A stretch of DNA of 64,000 bases from Arboricoccus pini. GTDB taxonomy: Bacteria > Pseudomonadota > Alphaproteobacteria > Geminicoccales > Geminicoccaceae. The position numbers and the translations under genes are program-made. The notes beneath the pieces are model-generated. The model worked only from the letters and a program-made list of their open reading frames with translations, did no database searches and was not told where the DNA came from. Shown here in pieces: positions 17,745-26,171 of this stretch. Location: the NCBI RefSeq assembly GCF_900187945.1, contig NZ_FYEH01000005.1:124001-188000 (forward strand). Direction: 5' to 3'. Each line of letters starts with the position of its first letter. Position 1 is the first letter of the stretch.

Positions 17745-19124
17745 TTAAATGCTCTTGGGCCAGAGATCCTCGGCCATGAGATCGGCCTCGGTCAGCTCGA
17801 TCGCCTTGGCCAGGATGTCCATCATCTGGTCGATCTCGGCGCGCTTGATGATGAGCGGCGGCGAGAGCACGCAATTATTGACGATCGGGCGCACCACCAG
17901 GCCCAGTTCCTGGCAGTGACGGTCGACCCTGGCACCGATCGCCTGCTTCATGGCATCGTCGTCGCCGGCACATTCCACGCAACCGACGAGGCCGGCACCG
18001 CGAACGTCGGTCACCAGGCGGTAGCGGCGAAGTGCCCGCAAGCCTGCCTGGAAATGCGGTGCCACGGCGCGGACATGCGCCAGGATTTCCTCGCGCTCGA
18101 AGATCGCGATATTGGCAAGAGCGGCGGCAGCGGCCACGGGATGGCCGCTATAGGTATAGCCGTTGCTGAAATAGCGGCCCTTGGCATGCTCACCGCTGAC
18201 GCGGGCAAGGATGCGGTCCGAGATCGCAAAGCCGCCCATTGGCACATAGCCCGAGGTGACGCCTTTGGCAAAGACGATGAGGTCGGGGACGATGCCCATC
18301 ACGGCCTCGCTGGCAAACCAGTGGCCGAGGCGGCCAAAGCCGGTCACGACCTCGTCCGCTATGAAGAGGATGTCGTGCTGCGCGCAGATCGCGCGCATGA
18401 GCGCGAAATAATTGGCGGGTGGCACGATGACGCCGCCAGAGGCCTGGACCGGCTCGGCGATGAAGGCGCCGAGCGTCTCTGCGCCTTCGCGGGCAATCAC
18501 CCTCTCGAACTCGGCGGCAAGTGCTAGTCCATGCTCCTCCTCGCTCATGCCGGCCGGCCGGTCGCGCGCATCCGGCGAGCTTAGGACGACGATCTTTGGA
18601 TCAGCCGTGTCGAAGGGCGAGGCTTGCGGTCTTGGCGAGCAGGAGGCTGCCAGCTCGGTGCTGCCATGATAGCTGCGATACCGGACCAGGATCTTCTTCT
18701 TGGCCGGCCGCTCCAGCACATTGTTGAAATACTGCACGAAGCGCAGGGCGGAATCGACCGCCGTGGAGCCGCCGGTCGTGAAGAAAATATGATCAAGATC
18801 GCCAGGCGTCAGGGTCGCGATCCGCCGGGCGAGCTCGGCGGCCGGCCCGTTGATCGAGTGCCAGGGTGAATTATAGGGCAGCGCCATGACCTGGGAGGCG
18901 ATCGCGTCCGCCATCTCCTGCCGGCCATAGCCGATCTGGCTGCACCACATGCCACCCGGCCCGTCGATGAGGGCGCGTCCGTCAGCGTCGAAAAGATGGA
19001 TGCCTTCGGCGTGCCGGAGCAAGGGACGCGCCGCGCTGCCCAGTTTGGCCATATCCTCGGCCGGGCTGAGGAGGTGGCGTCTGGCCGCTTCGCTGCTCGT
19101 CGTCTGTGGCTCCGTCACGCTCAT
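17745..19124 (-). CDS. Class III aminotransferase, putrescine/pyruvate type
   Basis: A 459-residue PLP enzyme. It has GPGGMWCSQIGYGRQEMADA near the N-terminus, the PLP phosphate site FFTTGGSTAVDSAL, the SYHGST motif, the PLP-binding Asp in IADEVVTGFGRLG and the Schiff-base Lys in VFAKGVTSGYVPMGG. These match omega-amino acid:pyruvate and putrescine aminotransferases (SpuC-like). It would transfer an amine to pyruvate, feeding the FAD oxidase or the lost monooxygenase. Its ATG overlaps the tetR stop by four bases, so the two are translated together, tetR first. After it come 156 bases and then the monooxygenase remnant. Confidence 0.88.
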   Translation of the reverse strand: MSVTEPQTTSSEAARRHLLSPAEDMAKLGSAARPLLRHAEGIHLFDADGRALIDGPGGMWCSQIGYGRQEMADAIASQVMALPYNSPWHSINGPAAELARRIATLTPGDLDHIFFTTGGSTAVDSALRFVQYFNNVLERPAKKKILVRYRSYHGSTELAASCSPRPQASPFDTADPKIVVLSSPDARDRPAGMSEEEHGLALAAEFERVIAREGAETLGAFIAEPVQASGGVIVPPANYFALMRAICAQHDILFIADEVVTGFGRLGHWFASEAVMGIVPDLIVFAKGVTSGYVPMGGFAISDRILARVSGEHAKGRYFSNGYTYSGHPVAAAAALANIAIFEREEILAHVRAVAPHFQAGLRALRRYRLVTDVRGAGLVGCVECAGDDDAMKQAIGARVDRHCQELGLVVRPIVNNCVLSPPLIIKRAEIDQMMDILAKAIELTEADLMAEDLWPKSI

Positions 19125-19807
19125 GCTGCTGCTCCTGGGGTCAGCCGGTCACGGTCGCCGGCGAAAATCGCGGGGAAGAATTGAGCCAGGAGCGTGAAGC
19201 AGGCGAGCATGCCGCGCTCGCGATCGGACGCGCCGATTTTACCAGTGACGAGAGCATGGATACACCAGCCGTCGATCAGCGCATTCAGGCTCTCGGCGAT
19301 GACGGCGGGATCGGCTTTGGCTTCCTGCGCGCGGACGAGGACGGTCAGCAGGTTCGTCACCGCCTGCCGATAGCGCTGTTTCAAGGCGGCGCAGCGATCA
19401 CGATAGGCGCCTACCCGCGGCGTCTCCGCCCAGAATGCGACCCAGATGGCGATCCGGTTGCGGCTCGCGACGCGCGGATGGAAATCCGCCCGGATCATCG
19501 CCCGTATTTCGGCCGCGGCCGTGGCCGGCTCGGTGACCTCCGGTCGCTCCAGCCATAGGTCTTCATAGTCGGCCAGGGTCGCATCGAGTGCCGCCAGGAG
19601 CAACTGCTCCTTGGTGCAAAAATGAAAATTGATGATGCCCTGGCTGCAGCCGGCTTCGGCAGCGACGTCGGCCAGGGTCAGCCCGGAGATCCCCTTGCGG
19701 GCGATCACCGTCAGGCTCGCATCCAAAAGCTCCTGGCGCCGAACCGAACTGCGCACCGCCCTTGGCACGGCAGCGGCTCGCGATAGCCGTTCGGACTTGA
19801 CCATCAT
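19121..19807 (-). CDS. TetR family transcriptional regulator, BetI-like
   Basis: About 228 residues. A TetR N-terminal helix-turn-helix (RRQELLDASLTVIARKGISG then TLADVAAEAGCSQGIINFHF) is followed by an all-helical ligand domain with a BetI-like pattern (MIRADFHPRVASRNRIAIWV). It heads the aminotransferase operon and overlaps it by four bases, so it most likely represses this operon until an amine substrate binds. I chose the ATG at 19807; a TTG at 19834 would add nine residues. A candidate operator lies about 70 bases upstream. Confidence 0.85.
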   Translation of the reverse strand: MMVKSERLSRAAAVPRAVRSSVRRQELLDASLTVIARKGISGLTLADVAAEAGCSQGIINFHFCTKEQLLLAALDATLADYEDLWLERPEVTEPATAAAEIRAMIRADFHPRVASRNRIAIWVAFWAETPRVGAYRDRCAALKQRYRQAVTNLLTVLVRAQEAKADPAVIAESLNALIDGWCIHALVTGKIGASDRERGMLACFTLLAQFFPAIFAGDRDRLTPGAAA

Positions 19808-19878
19808 TCGGCCCCATGACGTCGACGATGACAAAACCTAGATCGTCGCTTTGATCACCGCAAGCGCAAAACCACAAT

Positions 19879-19904
19879 TTGTTGATTAATTATATAGTCA
19901 ACAA
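19879..19904. promoter_or_regulatory. Inverted repeat upstream of tetR, candidate operator
   Basis: TTGTTGA (19879-19885) and TCAACAA (19898-19904) are perfect 7-base arms around an AT-rich 12-base spacer, in the AT-rich promoter region. Size and position fit a TetR-family operator. Confidence 0.55.
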
Positions 19905-20027
19905 TTGATATAAATATCGTTTTTTTATAAATAGATAGAGTGGATTTTCTATCTCTAGAGAAAAATTCGTTGACTGCTGACGTCAGCTGCTACGGGGTTC
20001 CCGTTTTAAGCCCGATGCCAATCCCGG

Positions 20028-20745
20028 CCCGTGGCGCAGATGGCCCATCGGATCATGGCTCTGCGGCATGGCCGGCTCGTCGAGGATGCGCCGACGCGCA
20101 CCATACCGGCCGCGCCGCCCGTCTTGGAGGCCAAGGCCATCAGTGCCTTCTTCAGCCAGCATCGTGTCCTGGATCGCGTTTCGTTAAGCATGCCGCGCGG
20201 TCGTAGCGTCGCGGTGGTGGGTGAGAGCGGTTCGGGCAAGTCGACCCTGGCGCGTGTCATCGCGGGTCTGAAGCCGTTCTCGGCCGGCGTGCTGATTTTT
20301 GACGGTTGCCTTTGCCTGCTGCCTGAAGGAGCGCGACCGCAGACGGCATGCAGCGCATGCAGATGCTCTATCAAACCTTCGATACCGCGCTCAATCCCAG
20401 GCAAAAGGTGCAAAAGCTCCTGCGCCGGCCGCTGGCCGTCTACCAGGGCCTGCGGGGCGCCGGCTAGAGCAAGCGCTTCAATCCTTGATGGCGCGGGTCG
20501 GGCTGCGCCGACATTGGTACAATATCGGCCGGCCGAAATTTCAGGTGGGCAAAAGCAACGCGTGGCGATCGCAGGCACGCTAGCCGCACGCCCGGAGGTG
20601 CTGACCTTCGACGAGGTTGTCTCGGCTTTGGATCAGCTGATCCAGGAAAGCATCCCCCAAGATGCTAAGCTATCTGCAAGCCGAGATGCACGCGGCCTTT
20701 CCCTTCATCGCGCATGACTTGGTGAACGTACGGCCGATCGTCGAC
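20028..20745 (+). pseudogene. Peptide ABC transporter ATPase remnant (DppD/DppF fusion type)
   Basis: Starts abruptly inside a gene with VAQMAHRIMALRHGRLVED, the end of a first ATPase domain, then a second ATPase domain with Walker A (VVGESGSGKSTLARVIAG). The frame is then lost. Other frames give MLYQTFDTALNPRQKVQKLL and LEQALQSLMARVGLRRHWYN. The first frame returns with EISGGQKQRVAIAGTLAARP (the ABC signature) and LTFDEVVSALDQ. A further shift gives MLSYLQAEMHAAFPFIAHDL. It is 5'-truncated with at least three shifts, so it is not functional. Related to dipeptide/nickel or glutathione importers. Confidence 0.8.
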
Positions 20746-20869
20746 GCTCGGCGAATCCACGTGAGAAGTTCATGCGCAGGATTGAACTGCTGACAGCCGC
20801 TCAAGGGGACTGCTGAAACCGTGATCGCCGTCGGCTCGCGGAGCGTCGCCTGGTCGCTGTCGCCGTCGT

Positions 20870-21574
20870 TCAAAGGGCCAGATAGGCATCTTTCAGTGCC
20901 GGATCGGCGGTCAGTTCCGCCATCGTTCCGGCAAAGCGGATATGGCCCTTCTCGATGATATAGGCTCGATCGGCGATCAGTCGCGCGAAATGGAGGTTCT
21001 GTTCAGAGACCAGGATGCCAAGCCCCTGCGTCTTCATCAGCAAGATGGCGGAGGCCATCTGCTCCACGATCCGTGGCGCCAGGCCCTCGGAGGGCTCATC
21101 GAGGAGGACCAGCGCAGGATTTCCCATGAGCGTGCGCGCGATCGTCAACATCTGCTGCTCGCCACCGCTCATGCGACCGCTAGGCCGCCGCCGCATCTCA
21201 CGTAGGTTGGGAAAGATCGTGTAGAGTTGCTCGGGGGTCCAGCGAGGCGCGTCCGGTCTGGGCGGTCTCTGTCCGACGATCAAGTTTTCCTCGACCGTCA
21301 GTTCGGTGAAGACGCGTCGATCCTCGGGCACATAGCCGATGCCTCGGCGTGCGATCTCGTAGGGCTCGAGCGCCTGGATGGGCCGGTCATCCAGTTGGAC
21401 CTCGCCGCTCGTGCGGGCCAGCAGGCCCATGACGCTACGAAAGAGCGTGGACTTGCCAGCGCCGTTGCGCCCGAGCAGAGCGACAACCTCTCCGCTCGCC
21501 AGCGCCACATCCACATTGAAAAGGATGTGCGCCGGCCCGTACCAAGCGTTGAGACCGCGCGTCGAGAGCTTCAT
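20870..21574 (-). CDS. livF: Branched-chain amino acid type ABC transporter ATPase LivF
   Basis: A 234-residue cytosolic ATPase with Walker A LLGRNGAGKSTLF, Q-loop region YVPEDRRVFTELTVEENL, signature MSGGEQQMLTIARTL, Walker B ALVLLDEPSEGLAP and switch His replaced in the usual LivF manner (VSEQN). It pairs with LivG to drive uptake of branched-chain amino acids, or of amides or urea in related systems. Its start overlaps the livG stop by four bases. It is the last gene of the operon. Confidence 0.93.
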   Translation of the reverse strand: MKLSTRGLNAWYGPAHILFNVDVALASGEVVALLGRNGAGKSTLFRSVMGLLARTSGEVQLDDRPIQALEPYEIARRGIGYVPEDRRVFTELTVEENLIVGQRPPRPDAPRWTPEQLYTIFPNLREMRRRPSGRMSGGEQQMLTIARTLMGNPALVLLDEPSEGLAPRIVEQMASAILLMKTQGLGILVSEQNLHFARLIADRAYIIEKGHIRFAGTMAELTADPALKDAYLAL

Positions 21575-22338
21575 GGGCCGGGCTCTCCATAGAGCAGGCC
21601 TTCGCCCAGATAGACGGCCTTGACGGTCGCATCCTCGCGAATCAGGGCGGGCGTTCCCGTGGCGATCAACTGGCCGCGATCCAGGACCATGACCCGGGTC
21701 GCATGCTCGAAGACTGCATCCATGTCGTGTTCGGTGAAGAGCACGCCTATCCCCTTTTCCTTGGCGAGCTTGGCCATCAGCCGCATCAAGATGATCCGTT
21801 CGCCCGGCGCCATGCCGGCCGTGGGCTCGTCCATCAGTAAGAGCCGGGGGCTGGTGGCAAGAGCGATCGCCAGCTCCAGCCGTTTGAGATCACCGTAGGC
21901 GAGCTCGCCCGCCGGCCTTGCGGCTGCCTCGGCCATGCCCACAAGCTCGAGCAGGTCTGTTGCCCGGTCCACTGCGAAGGCGGCCAGCCGCCGCCAGGGG
22001 CTGAAGGCCCGTCCAGCCTGGGCCAGGAGGGACACCTGGACGTTTTCCCGAACCGTCATCGTGGCGAAAGTGGCGGTGATCTGGAACGTACGGCCCACTC
22101 CCAGGCGGGAGACCTCGGGTGGCCCCAGTCCGGTCATGTCGTGACCATCCAGCCGCACCTTGCCGGCACTGGGACGGATCTGGCCGTTCAGCATGTTGAA
22201 GCAGGTGCTCTTGCCAGCACCGTTCGGACCAATGAGCGCCACCACCTCGCCAGGCTCCAGCGCGAACGAGACGCCTCGGACCGCGTGGACGCCGCCATAC
22301 GACTTGGCGAGGTTCTCGACCTCGAGGAGAGCGCTCAT
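21571..22338 (-). CDS. livG: Branched-chain amino acid type ABC transporter ATPase LivG
   Basis: 255 residues from the ATG at 22338. Walker A is LIGPNGAGKSTCFNML, then GVGRTFQITATFATMTVREN, the Q-loop typical of LivG, signature AYGDLKRLELAIAL, Walker B LLLMDEPTAGMAP and FTEHDMDAVF. The open frame continues far upstream, but that part is the livHM gene read in the wrong frame; the ATG at 22338 overlaps the permease stop by four bases, as expected in this operon. Partner of LivF. Confidence 0.93.
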   Translation of the reverse strand: MSALLEVENLAKSYGGVHAVRGVSFALEPGEVVALIGPNGAGKSTCFNMLNGQIRPSAGKVRLDGHDMTGLGPPEVSRLGVGRTFQITATFATMTVRENVQVSLLAQAGRAFSPWRRLAAFAVDRATDLLELVGMAEAAARPAGELAYGDLKRLELAIALATSPRLLLMDEPTAGMAPGERIILMRLMAKLAKEKGIGVLFTEHDMDAVFEHATRVMVLDRGQLIATGTPALIREDATVKAVYLGEGLLYGEPGP

Positions 22339-24200
22339 GCCCCAGGACCCGTCTTGGGTCGGCGCGTTCGGATAGTAAGCCAGGCCGCCTGCAGCGACCC
22401 GGCGATCCCCTTGGGAAAAAGCACGACCAGGAAGACGATAAGCAGCCCCAAGACCAGACGCGAGTAATCGGTCTGGCTGAGTAGCCAGATCGAACCCGCT
22501 TTGTAGGCGATGGCGCCGATCACAGCGCCAGAAACGGTGCCAACGCCGCCCAGAAGCACCATGACGAGGCCATCGATGGATTGGCCGATCCCGATTGCGT
22601 CGGGAAAGACACTGCCCTTGAAGAAGGCAAAGAGAGCCCCGGCCAGGCCCGCCACGGCCCCGGCGATCGTGAAGGCGAGCCATTGCAGGCGCTTGGGTCG
22701 CAGCCCCTGCGCTTCCGCCCGTAGCTCCGAATCCCAGGCCGCCCGCAAGGCATAGCCGAAGGGACTGAAGGTCAGATGGCGAAGGCCGAGGACGACCGCT
22801 GCCGTCAACAGGAGCGTCATCCAGTAGAAGGTCGGTGCCCGCGCGGCCCAGCGTGGTGGCCATATTCCGAGCATGCCGTTATCGCCACCGGTCACCGTCA
22901 CCCATTGAAAGGCGATCGACCAGACGATCTGAGCGAAGGCCAGGGTCAGCATGGCGAAATAGACTCCGCTCAGCCGGACGCAGAACCAACCGAACAAGGC
23001 AGCACCCAGGATGGCCAGCGCCGGGCCGGCGAGCAAGGCCAACTCCATGGGTGCCCCCAACCATTTGACGGCGAGGGCGGCACCATAGGCGCCAAGGCCA
23101 AAATAGGCGGCATGGCCGAACGAGGCGCGACCGCCGACGCTCATGAGAAACTGCAGACTGCCGGCGAACAGGATGGCGATCAGGATCTCGGTCGCCACGC
23201 CCAGGCCGTAGCGTCCGAGCCCGAAGGGAAGAAGAGTCGCCAGCGCGAGGACAACGGCGACGCCGAGCGAGCCGACCCAGTGCAAAGGCCGCCAGGGCCG
23301 GAGCAGAGCGCCCAAAGGCGCCCGCGCCGCGCCCTCGCGGCGACCCAGAAGACCGTAGGGGCGGACGACGAGAACGATTGCCATGACGAGGAAGACGAGT
23401 ACCAGCGAGATTGCCGGGTAGATCAGGATGCCGAAAGCGTTCAGTTCCGCCACCAGGACGGCCGCCAAAAAGGCACCTGGCACCGATCCCAGGCCGCCGA
23501 TCACGACGACGACGAAGACCTCGACGATCACCGAGAGATCCATGCCGTGCGTCACGGCGGTGCGCGGCAATTGCAGCGCACCGCCCAGCGCAGCCAGGAA
23601 GACGCCGAGCGCGAAGACGCTGGTGAAGAGCCATTTCTGGTTCACCCCCAGCGCCCCCACCATTTCACGGTCCTGGGTCGCGGCGCGCAACAGGATGCCA
23701 AAGCGCGTGCGATGGAGGAGCAGCCAGAGCAGGCAGAGGACCAGGGGGCCGATGACGATGAGGAAAATGTCGTAGGTGGGCAGAAACTGGCCCAGGATCG
23801 GCAGGGCCCCCGTCAACCCGGGTGCCCTTGGTCCAACGAGATCATCCGGACCCCAGATGAGGATCACGAGATCCTGGGTCGCCAGCGTGACACCGAAGGT
23901 CGCCAGGAGCTGGAACAGTTCCGGCGCGTGATAGATCCGCCGCAGGAGCAGGATCTCCAGGACGCCGCCAATGATGCCGGACAGGAGCGCCGCGGCCAGG
24001 ATGCCCAGCCAGAAGCCGAGGGGGCCGGTCAGGTGCGTCGTCAGGCTGTAGGCCAGATAGGCGCCCAGCATGTAAAAGGCGCCATGCGCGAAATTGACGA
24101 CCCGGGTGACACCGAAGATCAAGGAAAGGCCCGACGCCACGAGGAAGAGCGAGGCAGCGCTGGCCAGTCCCGCCAGGAACTGGGCGAGAAGGAGCGACAA
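22335..24200 (-). CDS. Fused LivH-LivM ABC permease
   Basis: A 621-residue membrane protein joining two permeases normally made separately. Residues about 1-290 are LivH-like (LFLVASGLSLIFGVTRVVNF, HGAFYMLGAYLAY; EAA-type loop with VVVVIGGLGSVPGA). About 330-620 are LivM-like (LMSVGGRASFGHAAYFGLGA, SIDGLVMVLLGGVGTVSGA). About 16-18 hydrophobic segments in all. The start is a TTG at 24200, two bases after the substrate-binding protein's stop zone, with AAGGA in front. A longer frame to 24323 would overlap that gene and adds a non-membrane Arg-rich lead. Fusions like this occur in a minority of such systems. Confidence 0.85.
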   Translation of the reverse strand: MSLLLAQFLAGLASAASLFLVASGLSLIFGVTRVVNFAHGAFYMLGAYLAYSLTTHLTGPLGFWLGILAAALLSGIIGGVLEILLLRRIYHAPELFQLLATFGVTLATQDLVILIWGPDDLVGPRAPGLTGALPILGQFLPTYDIFLIVIGPLVLCLLWLLLHRTRFGILLRAATQDREMVGALGVNQKWLFTSVFALGVFLAALGGALQLPRTAVTHGMDLSVIVEVFVVVVIGGLGSVPGAFLAAVLVAELNAFGILIYPAISLVLVFLVMAIVLVVRPYGLLGRREGAARAPLGALLRPWRPLHWVGSLGVAVVLALATLLPFGLGRYGLGVATEILIAILFAGSLQFLMSVGGRASFGHAAYFGLGAYGAALAVKWLGAPMELALLAGPALAILGAALFGWFCVRLSGVYFAMLTLAFAQIVWSIAFQWVTVTGGDNGMLGIWPPRWAARAPTFYWMTLLLTAAVVLGLRHLTFSPFGYALRAAWDSELRAEAQGLRPKRLQWLAFTIAGAVAGLAGALFAFFKGSVFPDAIGIGQSIDGLVMVLLGGVGTVSGAVIGAIAYKAGSIWLLSQTDYSRLVLGLLIVFLVVLFPKGIAGSLQAAWLTIRTRRPKTGPGA

Positions 24201-24204
24201 AGTC

Positions 24205-25407
24205 TCAGTCCTTGGGGCGCAGTGACGCCGCCTCGGCTTCGCTCGGCAAAAAGTCGCCTCCCGCCTTGTAGACGGTGTTGACCATGACGCCCTTGCCGTC
24301 CTTGACGGCGGTCGTGCCCACAAAGGCGCCGAGCGTCGACTGATGGTCGGCGGCGCGGAAGACGATCGGGCCGAAGGGCGAATCCAATCCTATACCGGAA
24401 GCAGCCTCGACTAGGGATTCGGTGTCGGTGTCCTTGGCCTTCGCTATGATTGCCGCTGCCGATTTCATCAGCGTGTAGCCGACGATCGAGCCCAGGCGTG
24501 GCGGCTCGTGATAGCGGTCCTCGTAGGCCTTGAGAAACGCCGCATGCTCGGGCGTCGTTATCGTATACCAGGGATAGCCCGTGACGATCCAGCCGACCGG
24601 AGCCTCGTCCTTCAAGGGGTCGAGATATTCAGGCTCTCCGGTCAGGAAGCTGACGACGCTGCGATCCTTGAAGAGGCCGCGCGCCTGACCCTCGCGCACG
24701 AGCTTGACGAGGTCGGCGCCGAAGGTGACGTTCAAGATCGCATCGGGCTCGGTGGCGGCGATCGCCTGTACAACGGCGCCGGCATCGAGCTTGCCCTGCG
24801 GCGGCCACTGCTCGCCGACCCATTCGACGTCGGGCCGCTTGGCCGAGAGCAGCTTCTTGAAGACAGCCACCGCCGATTGGCCAAATTCGTAATTGGGCGC
24901 GATGGTGGCCCAGCGCTTGGCCGGTAGCTTCGCCGCTTCTTCGGCCAGCATCGCAGCCTGCATGTAGTTCGAGGGCCGAAGCCGGAACGTGAAATGGTTG
25001 CCGTCCTGCCAGACCATGGCATCGGTCAACGGTTCGCCGGCTAGATAGAAGACCTCGCGCTGCTTCGCATAGTCGGCCAACGCGAGGCCAACATTCGAGA
25101 AGAAGCCACCCATTAGGAAGGCGACGCCTTCGCCCGCAATCAGATCATTGGCGGCCGTCAGGGCATCGGAGGGCTTGCCAGCATCGTCCTTGGAGATGAC
25201 CTCCAGCGTGTCGCCATGCACGCCGCCGGCCTTGTTGATCTCGTCCAGCGCCATCTGCCAGCCCTTGCGATAGGGCTCGGTGAAGGCCGGGAGGGTCGAA
25301 TAGGAGTTGATCTCGCCGATCTTGATCGTGGCCGCCATGGTCTGGCCCGCTGTCAGGGCAGCCAGCAGCAGGCCTGCAGCGATACGGCATGTCGGGATCA
25401 GGGGCAT
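24205..25407 (-). CDS. Periplasmic substrate-binding protein of the liv-type transporter
   Basis: A 400-residue Leu/Ile/Val-binding-like protein with a signal peptide (CRIAAGLLLAALTAGQTMAA, cleavage near AMA/ATIKIG). The mature protein begins IKIGEINSYSTLPAFTEPYR, then GGVHGDTLEVISKDDAGKPS, the usual peripla_BP_6 pattern. No lipobox. The ATG at 25407 has AGAGGA directly upstream; an ATG-like reading ten codons earlier has no such site. First gene of the operon SBP-livHM-livG-livF. The ligand may be an amino acid, amide or aromatic acid and cannot be read from the sequence. Confidence 0.88.
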   Translation of the reverse strand: MPLIPTCRIAAGLLLAALTAGQTMAATIKIGEINSYSTLPAFTEPYRKGWQMALDEINKAGGVHGDTLEVISKDDAGKPSDALTAANDLIAGEGVAFLMGGFFSNVGLALADYAKQREVFYLAGEPLTDAMVWQDGNHFTFRLRPSNYMQAAMLAEEAAKLPAKRWATIAPNYEFGQSAVAVFKKLLSAKRPDVEWVGEQWPPQGKLDAGAVVQAIAATEPDAILNVTFGADLVKLVREGQARGLFKDRSVVSFLTGEPEYLDPLKDEAPVGWIVTGYPWYTITTPEHAAFLKAYEDRYHEPPRLGSIVGYTLMKSAAAIIAKAKDTDTESLVEAASGIGLDSPFGPIVFRAADHQSTLGAFVGTTAVKDGKGVMVNTVYKAGGDFLPSEAEAASLRPKD

Positions 25408-25485
25408 GGGTCCTCTCAGGTTCAGGTCATCGTCCAACTCATGCCCGAGCCGGCGGCACGCGTTGCCCTCTTGTGATTTATGCGT

Positions 25486-25510
25486 ACAAATTATTTGTTT
25501 GTAGTCAAAC
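25486..25510. promoter_or_regulatory. Overlapping inverted repeats upstream of the liv operon
   Basis: ACAAAT-T-ATTTGT (25486-25498) and GTTTG-TAGT-CAAAC (25497-25510) overlap about 80 bases before the operon start in an AT-rich stretch. Likely regulator binding sites; the regulator is unknown. Confidence 0.45.
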
Positions 25511-25554
25511 GATATAAAGGCGTTTTCGGCGTGTCAAGGCGCTGTTCTTCAGTC

Positions 25555-25755
25555 TCGCAGCGGTACAAATCAGGCGACGCTGGTCGACGGCCAGGTCGCG
25601 CCGCCGCTGCAGTTCGTGCATGAAAACCAGGACTGGGATTCGGATCTGAACCGGCACATCGTCGGCTCGTCCGCCAGGCGAATGGCGGGCTCGCAGGCGA
25701 GTGCCACGGCGATCATCGCCCGTTGTAGGATCTCATCCGACCTTTCGTGTGGGTA
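25555..25755 (-). pseudogene. Fragment of a peptide ABC transporter ATPase
   Basis: [20 protein letters not shown] followed by [12 protein letters not shown] corresponds to the ABC signature and Walker B of a DppD-type ATPase (normally YPHxLSGGMxQRVMIAMALA...LLADEPT). After a shift, [14 protein letters not shown] gives the following helix. About 65 codons survive. It ends just where the plus-strand remnant at 20028 begins in the same gene family. See the findings. Confidence 0.7.
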
Positions 25756-26171
25756 GGTTGCCGAGCCGGTTCTCCGGCGACGGGATACGGTCCGTCCTCG
25801 AACGCCCAAGCGCTAGCTACCGACAGAAAGGTGGCTAGGAAAGCCGTGGCGTCGCTGCACAGCGGGCAGGCGCTGGTAAGGTGACGGCTATTATTAACCT
25901 TACGTGCATAAGACATATTATGACATATAACTTATTTGCTGAAATTGTATACCCGGTAATCAGAGCAGCCTGCGGGGTAGATGATGGGAATGACAGCGAT
26001 GAGTCCAAGGACTCATATCATTTTTGACCTACCTCTTGGCCCGAAATTTACGCTTGCGATAAAGCTCGGGTACCCGATGCGCTCACATTTTCATTCAAAC
26101 GATACATTAATTGTGAATATTATTATTTCTTCCGTTCTGAATTATTATAATTTATTCGAATGGGTCAAACC
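25756..26171. other. AT-rich gap without a recognisable gene
   Basis: About 415 bases between the ATPase fragment and the RND pump's stop. The right half is AT-rich. A 64-codon open frame (25981-26175) has no recognisable domain or ribosome-binding site and is probably chance. Confidence 0.4.

Noticed and set aside
22776-24281. A plus-strand open frame of 501 codons opposite the liv permease
   Set aside because: Highly polar Glu/Arg/Gln-rich complement of membrane-helix codons, a usual artefact opposite transporter genes.
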